64,000 nucleotides of DNA, taken from positions 1-64,000 of the forward strand of contig JBMNIG010000010.1 in the NCBI GenBank assembly GCA_050950785.1, read 5' to 3'. Below the pieces are notes generated by a model, which saw only the letters and a list, made by a program, of their open reading frames with translations, had not been told where the DNA came from and did not search any database. This document shows positions 1 through 8,810 of the stretch, piece after piece. The translations under genes and the position numbers were made by a program. The first letter of the stretch is position 1; each line of letters opens with the position of its first letter. Source of the DNA: JAAYOS01 sp050950785 (lineage in GTDB: Bacteria > Bacillota > Clostridia > Oscillospirales > JAAYOS01).

Positions 1-126
1 TAAAATAGATTTTGCGCAGGGCTTAGATAGGTGCGCCTTTAAAAACTAAACTAACGCGTTTCCAGGTGTAACTTATTAGAAATTCTTTGTTTTAACTACT
101 TGACATATTACCGCCGGACTTTTTTA

Positions 127-1103
127 TTATGTGTACAGGCCGTCCGGAGACCGCTTGTACGAGATTGCAATAATGAGGACGAACAGGATTCCCTTCACGG
201 CATTGATCACGGAGGCGTCAAGTCCCATCAGAGTCATTCCGTTGGTCAGCAGCACAACGGTGATCGCGCCGCAGATCACGCTGCTCATTGCGGGAGGTCG
301 CGCCGCCGGAGAGCGGCATGCCGCCCAGGACGATGGCGATCATGATGTTGGTCTGGAGATTGCCGCCGGAGGAGGCGGTCACCCGGTTGAGCCTGCCCAG
401 CGTAAAGAAGGATGCAATACCGACACAGATGCCCAGGAAGACAAAAGCCAGTAAAATGTACTTCTTAACGTCAATGCCGCTCTGCTGCGCTACGACCCGG
501 TTGCCGCCTATGACCTTTTCGATTTTGCCGATCTTCGTTTTTTCAAACAGGATCCAACCCGCTACAATAATGGCCGCCAGCACTCCCATACGCACCGGCG
601 TCTGATTGAATGCGCTGAGATAAGTAAAGGGGATGTTGTATACCTGCTTCTGCACCACGTTGGCCAGGAAGCCGGAACAGGCAAACATCATGCACAATGT
701 AACCACGAAAATCGGAACCTTCAGCTGCAGGTGCACGATGGCGTTGACCATGCTCAGGCAAAACGCAGATTGCGATGCTCACAAGAAGAACAACGATGAC
801 AGGCAGTCTTCCGTTTGACGATATAATTGTGGCCGCCATAGCCAGCTGCGCGACACCGCTGATGGCGGAGACGGACATATCAAAGCCGCCGTGCGCATAG
901 ACGAAGATGGCTCCCACTGACACAATCAGCGTTGTAAAGACCTGGTCAATGATATTGGAGAGATTGGAGGTTCGAACCAGTCGGCCCTGCGTCGCGATCA
1001 GGAAGAAGAGAAAAACAAGAATCAGCCCGGCAAAGGGGATTGCCGCCAGGATAATGCGATTCGATTTTATCCGCTTCATCACAGTTTTCATTGCTTTGTT
1101 CAC
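127..1103 (-). pseudogene. Frameshifted ribose/sugar ABC transporter permease (RbsC/BPD_transp_2 type)
   Basis: This is the membrane subunit of a sugar ABC importer of the RbsC family. The reading runs from the start near 1103 through hydrophobic segments and a 'YAHGGFDMSVSAISG' stretch typical of the family, shifts frame near 745, continues in 'GFLANVVQKQV' and 'FTLGRLNRVTASSGG', and shifts again near 290 just after 'GGMPLSGGATS'. The last frame can be followed to a TAA at 127-129 and reads 'LTNGMTLMGLDASVINAVKG', a normal RbsC-type C-terminus. It lies 8 bp downstream of the matching ATPase, so the two formed one operon. At least two indels break it; as read it cannot give a whole protein. 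Sequencing error is possible because neighbouring genes are hit in the same way. The first 126 bases hold nothing recognisable. Confidence 0.75.
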
Positions 1104-1111
1104 TTCCTTCC

Positions 1112-2625
1112 CTAGATCATATAGTTGACGACCTCATGCTCGGTCAGATCCTTGCTGCGAACAAGCTCCTTGCTGATCTTTCCGTCCTTGAAAATCAGTA
1201 TCCGGTCGCTCATGCCCAGAAGCTCCGGGAGTTCCTCCGAAATCAGAAGGATTGCTTTCCCCTGGTTCTTCAGCTCTGTGATCAGCTTGTACATATCCGC
1301 TTTGACGCTCACATCCACGCCTCGGGTGGGACAGTCCAAAATCAGCACCTCGCAGTCCTTGGCGATCCATTTCCCGAAAACGACTTTCTGTTTGTTTCCG
1401 CCTGAAAGCTCTTGTACATACTGGGAAGCAGACTGGCATTTGATCCGCAGCGCGTCGATCTGTTCCTGCGCAAGCCGCTGCTCATCTTCCTCGGCGAATC
1501 AGGCCATAAACGCCCAGCTTGTCAAAGCTCGCCATTTCGATGTTGCTGAGGATGGAGTCGTTCTGGATCAGCGCTTCCCTTTCCCGATCCTTGGAAACAT
1601 ATCCAACGCCGTTTTTCATGGCTTGAATCGGATTGCGGATTATCACGGCCTTCCGCGGAAAAACGATTTCTCCGGTGATGGTCTTCAGAATTCCGGCAAA
1701 CATTTTCCCGACCTCGTGTATTCCGCTGTTGGAGAGGCCGCCCAATCCCAGGATTTCACCCTTATGGATCTGAATGTCCAGATTCCGTATCACTCGCCGT
1801 CAAGCGTAGCATGCCGGGCTTCAATGATGACCTCCGGTTCATAGCTGCATTCGTAATCCGCGCGAAAGAGATTGTCGGCGAGTTCACGGCCTACCATCAA
1901 GCGCCGCATCTTGTCCGGGTGATATCCTCTCCGCGAAGCGTGTCAATATAAACGCCGTCGCTCAGACGCATGATCGTCACAATATTGCAGACCGCTTTCA
2001 GCTCGTCCAGGTCGTGTGAGATAAAGAGCACCGCTTTGTCATTTTCCCGCTGACGCTTGATCAGCCGGTAGAGGATATCGCGGCCTTTCTGGGCCAGAGC
2101 CGTGGTGGTTTCGTCAACAATGAGCAGCTGCGGATCAAAGTACATCGCTCTGGCAATCTCCACGATTTTCCGATCCTCAAAATTCAGCTCATCCATAAAC
2201 TGGCCGGGATCGATATCCTCCACGCCGATGTTCTCCAGCGCCTTTTGGGCCTCCTTCCGCATGGCATTCTCATTGAGAAGGCCAAAACGGGAAAATCGGC
2301 TCAGATTACCCGCGAAGATGTTGTACGCGACGGTAATCCCGGTAAAGGTAGCCGCCTCCTGCGCAATCATGCACACGCCAGCGCGCTGCGCCGTGGTCAT
2401 ATCTTTGGGGAAGTACTCCTTACCCATCAGCCGAAATGATCCGCTGTCGCAGGACTGGCTTCCGCTGATGATTGTGCTGAAGGTGCTCTTTCCGCTTCCG
2501 TTTTCTCCGATCAAGCCATGTACCTCGCCTTTTCGGATAGAAAGCGAAAAATTGTCCAACGCTTTGGTCGCGCTGAAATGCTTACACACATCGATCGCTT
2601 CCAGAATGATTCGATTCTCCTCCAT
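1112..2625 (-). pseudogene. Frameshifted sugar ABC transporter ATP-binding protein (RbsA type, two ABC domains)
   Basis: This is a duplicated-ATPase subunit energising a ribose/galactose-type importer. The start is ATG at 2625-2623 behind AGGAG. The first domain has Walker A GENGSGKST and Walker B 'LLIVDETT'. The frame shifts near 1900, the second domain begins 'EILGLGGLSNSG' (the usual degenerate Walker A of RbsA domain 2), shifts again near 1500, and resumes with signature LSGGNKQKV and 'LILDCPTRGVDV'. The last piece ends at 1112. RbsA-type proteins are about 500 residues and the pieces add up to that, so nothing large is missing, only frame. No periplasmic-binding gene is visible upstream because an IS256-type element is inserted 56 bp before the start. 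Confidence 0.78.
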
Positions 2626-2673
2626 TTCCGGCTCACTCCTTTCTGCGTTTGTTTTATCTTGAAATACGGTGCA

Positions 2674-2681
2674 TGTTTTCC
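2674..2681. repeat. Target-site duplication, left copy (TGTTTTCC)
   Basis: The 8-bp word TGTTTTCC lies immediately left of the IS256-type terminal repeat and recurs at 4231-4238 immediately right of the other end. Eight-base duplications are usual for IS256-family insertion. Confidence 0.7.
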
Positions 2682-2780
2682 GATTAAGTCTATATAATGG
2701 TGTAAAAAGGAGTTGAGCCAAAGCTCATACCTCGGTAAAATATAGTTGCTAAACAAATACCAAACCGAGGAGGATGAACC

Positions 2781-3990
2781 ATGGCTCAGTTTAATATTAC
2801 TATAACCGAAGAACTTTTGCACGGATTATTTTTATCAAATGGTAGGGATGAAGCATTCTCCAAATTGTTGGAGGAAATCTTCAACCAGATACTTTTAGCT
2901 CAATCTACAGAGCAAATAGGTGCTGAACCCTATGAGCGCACTGAAGAAAGAGCCGCATACCGCAATGGGTTTCGAGATAGACAAATGACTACGCGAGTTG
3001 GCACACTCACATTACGGGTTCCCAGGCATCGCAATGGACAGTTCTCTACAGAGCTTTTTGCCCGATACCAGCGCAGTGAACAAGCGTTGGTGCTGGCTAT
3101 GATGGAGATGGTCATCAATGGTGTTTCCACTCGAAGGTTGAGCTAATTACTGAAGAGCTATGTGGAAAAAAGTTTTCAAAATCGACCATCTCAGAACTTT
3201 GTAAGAACTTAGATCCAATAGTAGAAGCATTCCGTACAAGGCCTCTGCAAAGCCATTATCCCTTTCTCATGGTGGATGCCATCTATGTAAAGGTGCGGGA
3301 AAATAGACGTGTACAGTCAAGAGGTATGCTGATCGCCATTGCCGTTAACGAAGATGGCTATCGTGAAATCATCGGGTTTCAAATAGCCAACAGCGAATCA
3401 GAAAGCAGTTGGGGTGAGTTCTTTTCTTCACTCAAGGATCGTGGGCTAAAGGATGTTCGCCTGGTTACCCTCTGATGACCATAAAGGGCTGGTTAATGCT
3501 GTTAGAAAGCATTTTCAAGGTGCTAGCTGGCAGCGTTGTCAAACCCATTTTTCCAGGAATATACTGGATCATACGCCTAAAGCATTACAGACGGAAATTA
3601 AGGAAGAGCTGCGCCAGCTTTATGAGGCTGTTGACCTTGAGAGTGCTCGTAAAATCAGAGACCACATTATCCAAACATATGAAGTCAAAGCACCAAAAGC
3701 CACAGCTCTCCTGGATGAAGCATTTGATGATATTACTGCTGTTCTTGCGTTGCCCCTGAAGTATCGGAAACGGCTTCGTACTACAAACGGTGTGGAAAGG
3801 TTGAATGAGGAAATTCGTCGTCGAGAGCGAGTCATTAGAATCTTTCCCAATGCTGCATTCCGTCATCCGGCTCATGGGGGCTCTATTAATAGAGCAGCAT
3901 GAGAAATGGCAGACCGGTCGTAAATACCTTGATATGCAGCTGTACTATCAAGTGCAGGATAAGGAATCAAAGTCTGGCACTGCTGCATAG
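2781..3990 (+). pseudogene. IS256/Mutator-family transposase, frameshifted
   Basis: DDE transposase of the IS256 family. ATG at 2781 follows GAGGAGGATGAACC. The protein reads in one frame to about 3146 ('MMEMVINGVSTRR'), resumes in another with 'ITEELCGKKFSKSTISELC', shifts near 3470 and again near 3855, and ends at 3990. All catalytic acids can be seen when the frames are joined: Asp in 'FLMVDAIYVKV', Asp in 'SDDHKGLVNAV' and Glu in 'NGVERLNEEIRRRERV'. The joined length of about 400 residues is normal for the family. Three separate indels make an active product unlikely unless they are sequencing errors. Confidence 0.85.
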
Positions 3991-4030
3991 AAGACGCATT
4001 TATTCCACGGTCTGTTGACAATGAGCCTCC

Positions 4031-4128
4031 CATGGCATGTTTTCAGGCATCAGGGCCATCCCCCTTATCTTTGAGGAGAAGTCTTGCGCTAGTATGGTGA
4101 TGCCCGGCCAACAGCCTAACATGCCATG
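4031..4128 (+). other. Nested inverted repeats in the 3' tail of the IS256-type element
   Basis: CATGGCATGTT at 4031-4041 pairs perfectly with AACATGCCATG at 4118-4128. Inside it GGCATCA at 4046-4052 pairs with TGATGCC at 4098-4104. Together they predict a long two-step stem between the transposase stop and the right terminal repeat. It has no U-tract, so it is not a standard terminator. Function unknown. Confidence 0.55.
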
Positions 4129-4230
4129 TACTCATCGTCAACAGCTTACGCGGCATAAACGCTTAGGCTATTGTCTCATTAGCTACCGTTTGATGACCGA
4201 GGTAATTTACACACTAATTTGGACTTGACT

Positions 4231-4238
4231 TGTTTTCC
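4231..4238. repeat. Target-site duplication, right copy (TGTTTTCC)
   Basis: Same word as 2674-2681, directly abutting the right terminal inverted repeat of the IS256-type element. Confidence 0.7.
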
Positions 4239-4380
4239 CTTTTCTGGACTAAGAGTATCATGCAGCCGTCTATTTGTCAACTATGTTTATTAAATCTGTT
4301 ATAAAATTTTGTTGTCAAGCTGCCTCTCTTGTTTTAGTATACAGGCGCAGGGCACTGTATAAACGATAAAGGAGCTTATC

Positions 4381-4838
4381 ATGATCGAAATCACATCTGT
4401 AACATTGAATAACGGGCTGAAAATCCCTCAGATCGGTATCGGCGTTTTCGATCGTCCTGCAGGTGGAATGCCACCCCTTCTTTCAGGAGAAGGAAGCCCG
4501 TGAAATTGTAGAGCCCTATGGCATTCACATTGAATCCTGGTTCCCGCTGGGACATGGCAACAAGGGTCTCCTCAGCTCTCTGCTTTACAAATCTTTCCGA
4601 GAAATACGGCAAGAGCCCGGCACAGGTCATTCTGAGATGGCACATTCAGGAGGGCAACATTGTTTTCCCGCGCTCTACAAGCCGCGCGCATCTTGCGGAC
4701 AATCTGAATATCTTTGATTTCTCCCTGACCGAAGAGGAGATGGAGGCTGTTCGCGCGCTTGATGCCAATGAGCGGCTTTTTACCATGTCCCTGGAGGAGC
4801 AGGAGAAAAATTTCCTGCAGTTCGTGCCGAAGGATTGA
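4381..4838 (+). pseudogene. Aldo/keto reductase, internally deleted and frameshifted
   Basis: Remnant of an NADPH-dependent aldo/keto reductase. The N-terminus 'TLNNGLKIPQIGIGVFD' is typical, with AAAGGAGC ahead of ATG 4381. It then jumps directly to the late-barrel motif 'ECHPFFQEKEAREIVEPYGI', so roughly 120 residues are gone, including the region that carries the catalytic Asp, Tyr and Lys. A second frame change near 4565 leads into 'AQVILRWHIQEGNIVFPRST' and the C-terminus ending 'LEEQEKNFLQFVPKD'. The deletion cannot be explained by a single miscalled base, so this gene is probably truly dead. Confidence 0.8.
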
Positions 4839-4849
4839 GGAGCTGACCC

Positions 4850-4997
4850 ATGGACAGCAAATTAATTTGGGCGATTATCTTTGATCTGGATGGTGTCATC
4901 GATCCCGGACCCGGAAGCACATGTTCACTACATTCTGGCCTGCAAGCTCAGCGATAAAAAACGCTTCCTGCCGCTGTTCAGACAAATTCAGGAGTAA
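4850..4997 (+). pseudogene. HAD-like hydrolase N-terminal scrap fused to unknown coding fragment
   Basis: ATG at 4850 begins 'MDSKLIWAIIFDLDGVIDP', where FDLDG is the nucleophile motif I of HAD phosphatases such as beta-phosphoglucomutase. The reading breaks within 25 residues. Another frame then reads 'PEAHVHYILACKLSDKKR' to a stop at 4995-4997. No HAD motifs II to IV are present. Best read as a deletion remnant; the identity of the second part is unknown. Confidence 0.35.
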
Positions 4998-5036
4998 AGC
5001 AGAAGGGGCTGTAGCACAATAGAGCCCTGAAATAGG

Positions 5037-5095
5037 AAGAAGCCTTGGGACTGTAAGCAGAAAAAACTGCTAGAAAACAGTCGCCAAGACTTCTT
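5037..5095 (+). other. Strong hairpin ahead of the IS1182-type transposase
   Basis: AAGAAG, CTTGG and ACTGT on the left arm pair with ACAGT, CCAAG and CTTCTT on the right, with an inner AGCAG/CTGCT stem. It lies about 20 bp before the transposase start. In many insertion sequences such a hairpin limits expression driven from outside promoters; that role here is inferred. Confidence 0.5.
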
Positions 5096-5115
5096 TCTTT
5101 TGGTAAAATGAATTT

Positions 5116-5586
5116 GTGCAAAACAAAATTACCGGTAATAATTATCGCACAATAAACCGGGTTGTGCAACTGAAAATTGACGAGGTTTTTGCAGAAAAAG
5201 AAATACCTGCAGATGACAGTGTTCGGCTCTTAGACCAAATAGTGGAGGAGATGGATTTGACCCCGTTAATGAGAGCATACAGCGAACTCGGTCGGAAGCC
5301 TGCGACAGCGCCGTCAACAATGCTAAAGATACTGCTTTACGCGAATATGGAAAACATCTATTCGTCACGGGATATAGCATCGGCTTGCAGAAGGGATATA
5401 AACTTCATCTGGCTGCTCAACGGGTCACCTGCGCCCAATCACCATGAGATAGCAAGATTCAGGAGCAAGAGGCTGCCTCAGTGTGCGGAGGAACTGTTTT
5501 TTCAGATTGTTGAAGGGCTAAAAGAAATTGGCGAGATAAAGTACGAGCATCTTTTCGCAGACGGCACTATGAGCTTAAGCAGATAG
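5116..5586 (+). pseudogene. IS1182-family transposase, N-terminal fragment
   Basis: The first 150 or so residues match the N-terminal (DUF772) region of IS1182/IS1380-like DDE transposases, for example 'PADDSVRLLDQIVEEMDLTP', 'MLKILLYANMENIYSSRDI' and 'NFIWLLNGSPAPNHHEIARF'. Family members are about 450 to 550 residues. Here homology stops at 'HLFADGT' near 5568 and a stop follows five residues later. Everything C-terminal, including the rest of the catalytic core, has been lost at a junction with the oppositely oriented gene that ends at 5567. The start is probably GTG 5116. Confidence 0.82.
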
Positions 5587-5881
5587 CAACTTGTTTGCCG
5601 TTAACCGTGGCCGTATTGCTTCCGATCGGCAGCAATATCTGCCCGTTGTTGTTCGTGACCGTCTTTGTTTCCTGTATCCAGCCAACCTCATACCCAAGCG
5701 CTTCAGCTATGAAGCGTACAGGTACCGATGTCCGTCCGGCTTCAATAATAGGTTGTCCGTCGGGATAGTTTACCTTGTTTCCGTTTACCTTGACAAACGA
5801 AACAGCAGGATTGCTTGCATAACCCGATAGCAGCATAATCATAATAACGACAAGATTGATAATAGCAGCACACCTTTTCAT
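5567..5881 (-). pseudogene. Copper-amine-oxidase N-terminal-type (stalk) domain protein, 3'-truncated
   Basis: Begins at 5881 with a signal peptide (KRC, then a hydrophobic run to about residue 22) followed by one stalk domain: 'VKVNGNKVNYPDGQPIIEAG', then 'RTSVPVRFIAEALGYEV' and 'NTATVNGKQV'. This domain is common in secreted clostridial cell-wall proteins. Recognisable sequence ends near 5588, and the last six codons come from the IS1182 side of the junction. The remainder of the protein is missing. A secreted role is inferred from the signal peptide only. Confidence 0.7.
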
Positions 5882-6136
5882 ATTATCAAACTCTCCTATA
5901 CTTTATTCTCATATAATATTAATGCTTACCAAATACTACCATATTCAAATTATACCAATTATTACCATAACAGTCAATACCCAATTTCCAATTAAAACGA
6001 TGTGTTATGCTATGCGCCATATACCATCAAGAACAATGCACAACCAATGGCAAAGCCTGTACATATATGATAAAATGATCGCAGGAAGTATATTTGCGAT
6101 AAAATCAGAAAGTACTGCGATAGAAGGGGGATTGGC

Positions 6137-6860
6137 ATGGCCATAGTATTTGCGTTGGCAGTTCCGCATCCGCCTATCATAATGCCTGAGATAGGACGCG
6201 GGGAGGAGCGCAAGATACAGAAGACGATCGATGGATTCAAAGAGGTGGCGCGCAGAGCGGCTGGATTCGATCCAGACACGATTGTGGTTTTTTCTCCTCA
6301 CTCAACTGTTTACAGCGACTATTTTCATATTTCTCCGGGCACATCAGCAAGGGGTGATTTAGGCCGTTTTGGGGCTCGACGGGTATCTGTAGAAATGGAT
6401 TATGATACCGAGTTTGTAAACGAGCTTTCAATGCTTGCTGAGTCTGAGGGTTTGGCCGCAGGCACATTGGGTGAGCGGGACAAAGCCCTCGATCACGGTA
6501 CACTAATTCCGCTTCATTTTCTATCGCCGTATAAGTTGAAAGCGAAATTAGTGCGAATAGGTATATCGGGACTATCGTTTATAGACCATTACCGGTTGGG
6601 GAAACTTATAGCACGGATATCCAATGATCTGAACAAAAAGACAGTTATAATCGCAAGCGGAGATCTATCCCACAAACTCAAAGAGGACGGTCCTTATGGC
6701 TTTGCGGAGGAAGGGCCTGAGTTTGACCGACAGATCATCGATATACTCAGCAGTGGCGACTTTCATTAAAATGTTTGACTTTACGCCAGGTTTCTGCGAC
6801 GCCGCGGGTGAGTGCGGACTCCGCTCCTTTATAGTGATGGCGGGTGCTCTAGATGGACGA
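6137..6860 (+). CDS. Memo-like (AmmeMemoRadiSam system protein B) domain, frameshifted from the following AMMECR1 domain
   Basis: Class III extradiol-dioxygenase-like fold of the Memo family. ATG 6137 follows AAGGGGG. Family motifs are 'AVPHPPIIMPEIG' at residues 8-20, 'VVFSPHSTVYSDYF' near 55, 'DHGTLIPLHFL' near 125 and 'IIASGDLSHKL' near 175; the histidines are candidate metal ligands. The frame ends at a TAA (6767-6769), but one base over the coding sense continues with 'KMFDFTPGFCDAAGECGLRS' and 'GALDGRA', and a second shift near 6860 leads into the AMMECR1 part. In many Firmicutes the two domains form one polypeptide of about 460 residues, which is what the joined reading gives. Function of the family is not firmly known. 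Confidence 0.78.
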
Positions 6861-7527
6861 GCCGATAAAACCTAAACTATATTCATATGAAGGTCCGTTC
6901 GGCGTGGGATATGGCGTTTGTTCCTTTGATATAACGGGTGCTGACTCGAACCGTGAGTTTGAACGCATTTATTTTGAAAATGCCAAAAAGCAAGTGGAAA
7001 AACGCAGGTCTGAAGAAGATCCTTATGTTCAATTGGCACGGTTGTCTTTAGAGACATACATTCGTACCGGCAAGCGAGCTTCTATTCCAAAAGACCTGCC
7101 GCAAGAGATGCTTAGCAAGAAAGCGGGAGTTTTTGTAACGCTTTACAAGCATGGGAAACTGCGTGGATGCATAGGGACGATAGAACCGGTTACCAGTTGT
7201 GTGGCTGAAGAAATACTGCGCAATGCAATAAGTTCTGGCACCGAAGATCCACGGTTTGACAGAGTCGATGAGTCAGAGCTTGAAGCTCTTGTTTATAGTG
7301 TGGATGTTTTGATGGAAAAGGAACCTGTGCAATCGATGTCACAATTGGATGTAAAGCGATACGGTATTATTGTTTCGAAAGGCTTTAGACGTGGGCTTCT
7401 GCTGCCGAACCTGGAGGGGGTCGATGATCCCGAAACTCAGGTGGCAATAGCAAAGCAGAAAGCTGGTATACGCATTGATGATGAAGATGTGACGATAGAG
7501 CGTTTTGAGGTGGTGCGACACACATGA
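6853..7527 (+). CDS. AMMECR1 domain protein (AmmeMemoRadiSam system protein A)
   Basis: AMMECR1 domain, the C-terminal half of what was probably a Memo-AMMECR1 fusion. Motifs are 'VQLARLSLETYIRTGK' near residue 57, 'AGVFVTLYKHGKLRGCIG' near 90 (LRGCIG is the most conserved hexapeptide of the family), 'EDPRFDRV' near 135 and 'RGLLLPNLEGVDDPETQ' near 180. The ATG at 6853 has no convincing ribosome site, which supports a fusion interrupted by two single-base indels at about 6767 and 6860. Its stop overlaps the start of the radical SAM gene by 4 bp (ATGA), so all three parts are one transcription and translation unit. Confidence 0.82.
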   Translation: MDEPIKPKLYSYEGPFGVGYGVCSFDITGADSNREFERIYFENAKKQVEKRRSEEDPYVQLARLSLETYIRTGKRASIPKDLPQEMLSKKAGVFVTLYKHGKLRGCIGTIEPVTSCVAEEILRNAISSGTEDPRFDRVDESELEALVYSVDVLMEKEPVQSMSQLDVKRYGIIVSKGFRRGLLLPNLEGVDDPETQVAIAKQKAGIRIDDEDVTIERFEVVRHT

Positions 7528-8363
7528 AAGTAAGGTGTGGGATCTGCCATCACGATTGTAATCTTGCTGACGGACAGTTGGGACTTTGCCGGGCAAGAAG
7601 AAACCGCAACGGAACAATAATATGTGAAAACTACGGCAGAATAACTTCCCTTGCTCTCGATCCGATAGAGAAAAAGCCTTTATACAGATTTAGGCAAGGC
7701 AGCAAAATACTCTCCGTTGGGAGCTACGGTTGTAATATGCGCTGTTTATTTTGTCAGAACTGCGAAATATCTATGGCGGATCCTGACGGATCAACTGACA
7801 AGATTCGATGGGTTGAGATGTCGCCTGAAGAGCTGGTGGAACGGGCGGTTGCACTTAAGCCTCGCGGCAATGTGGGAATTGCATACACTTATAATGAACC
7901 ATTTATAGGTTATGAGTTTGTAATGGATTGCGCAAAGCTTGCGCATGAGCGTGGGCTTGTCAATGTCGCGGTAACCAATGGGTGCATAACAGCTGAACCT
8001 TTGATTGCGATCATTCCGTACTTTGATGCGATGAACATCGATCTGAAGTCTTTTGACCATGATTTTTATAAGCGTATGGGTGGAGACCTTGACACCGTTT
8101 TGAACAGCATCAAAATAGCTACGGAGCATTGTCATGTGGAGGTTACGACATTGATAATACCCGGCGAAAACGACACTGAAGAGGAAATGGAAGAGCTAGC
8201 GTCATGGTTAGCCGGGGTTGATCAAAACATTACTTTTCATGCAACGCGCTTTTTCCCCTCGTGGAAAATAAAGGATAGGCGACCTACACCTGTAAACAAG
8301 GTTTATGGTTTAGCAGAGGTTGCGAGAAGGTATCTGAAAAACGTATTTGTGGGCAATTGCTGA
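7524..8363 (+). CDS. AmmeMemoRadiSam system radical SAM enzyme
   Basis: 279-residue radical SAM protein related to pyruvate-formate-lyase activating enzymes. The iron-sulfur CxxxCxxC motif is 'GCNMRCLFCQN' near residue 73. An N-terminal cysteine cluster, 'CGICHHDCNLADGQLGLC', precedes it, and 'GIAYTYNEPF' near 117 is the family signature around the SAM site. It is complete and overlaps AMMECR1 by 4 bp. Conserved co-occurrence of these three families is well known; the substrate is not established, and a peptide- or protein-modifying radical reaction is an inference from the family. Confidence 0.9.
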   Translation: MKVRCGICHHDCNLADGQLGLCRARRNRNGTIICENYGRITSLALDPIEKKPLYRFRQGSKILSVGSYGCNMRCLFCQNCEISMADPDGSTDKIRWVEMSPEELVERAVALKPRGNVGIAYTYNEPFIGYEFVMDCAKLAHERGLVNVAVTNGCITAEPLIAIIPYFDAMNIDLKSFDHDFYKRMGGDLDTVLNSIKIATEHCHVEVTTLIIPGENDTEEEMEELASWLAGVDQNITFHATRFFPSWKIKDRRPTPVNKVYGLAEVARRYLKNVFVGNC

Positions 8364-8400
8364 ATGTATAAAGGTATATAACAATAAAAACTCAAAAACA

Positions 8401-8437
8401 GGTAGTTTGATGGCTACATTTTAGCTGTCAAACTACC
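8401..8437. terminator. Perfect-stem hairpin after the radical SAM gene
   Basis: GGTAGTTTGA at 8401-8410 pairs with TCAAACTACC at 8428-8437, and five further pairs (two of them G-U) close a 7-base loop. No T-tract follows on the plus strand, while a T-rich tract follows on the minus strand. It may act as a weak or bidirectional terminator. Confidence 0.45.
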
Positions 8438-8467
8438 AGTATGTAACCAAGAGCCGTAGCAAAGAAA

Positions 8468-8537
8468 TCACCTCGTCTTTTGGTACGTTTTAGGAATTGT
8501 TGATAACGCACAAAAGCATTCTGAAAACGAGGTGATA
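8468..8537. repeat. Inverted repeat of unknown function, 70 bp overall
   Basis: ATCACCTCGT at 8468 is matched by ACGAGGTGAT at 8528-8537, with further T-rich/A-rich pairing inside. The element stands alone in the 600-bp gap between the radical SAM gene and adhE and could be a small MITE-like remnant or a structured RNA. The rest of 8540-8760 is AT-rich with nothing recognised. Confidence 0.45.
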
Positions 8538-8760
8538 TGCTATTGATAATATTTATTATTACTATATAGTAATTTAATATAGCATTTAGTTTATGTTGTA
8601 TTGTTATTGGAATTCTTGTAATATCATAAAAATTCTATTGGGTTTAGTTGTAATAGACCACCAAAAACAACATTCATGAATTAATTACATTAATTAGCTT
8701 CTATGTAAATATTGCACAAAGTAATCAAAGTACAACTGCGAAAACTTTGTAGCATACAAC

Positions 8761-8780
8761 ATTGTTAATTTATTGACAAT
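8761..8780. promoter_or_regulatory. Candidate Rex (NADH/NAD redox repressor) operator
   Basis: ATTGTTAATTTATTGACAAT is a near-perfect palindrome. It matches the clostridial Rex consensus TTGTTAA-N4-TTAACAA with one difference, and it contains the -35 box of the adhE promoter. adhE is a classic Rex target, so repression at low NADH/NAD is a strong inference. Confidence 0.75.
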
Positions 8781-8801
8781 ATAACACTAAGCTGTTATAC
8801 T
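8773..8801 (+). promoter_or_regulatory. Sigma-A promoter of adhE
   Basis: TTGACA at 8773-8778, a 17-bp spacer and TATACT at 8796-8801. The predicted start near 8808 leaves a leader of about 230 nt before the preferred adhE start. Confidence 0.8.
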
Positions 8802-8810
8802 CAAAGTGAA

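Larger units (their letters stand above)
2682..4230 (+). mobile_element. IS256-family insertion sequence, 1549 bp, with imperfect terminal inverted repeats
   Basis: The left end begins GATTAAGTCTATATAATGG and the right end finishes TTTACACACTAATTTGGACT followed by TGACT at 4230. Reverse-complementing the right end matches the left at most of its 25 positions, including the shared GTGTAAA. The element is bounded by the 8-bp duplication TGTTTTCC. It carries one transposase gene and a 240-bp structured tail. It sits between the promoter-proximal side of the ABC transporter genes and a decayed aldo/keto reductase gene. The outer 42 bp of its left end recur exactly, inverted, at 49300-49341. Confidence 0.82.

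Noticed and set aside
5856..6146. 96-codon plus-strand ORF before the Memo gene
   Set aside because: It overlaps the stalk-protein start and the Memo ribosome site; no coding character.
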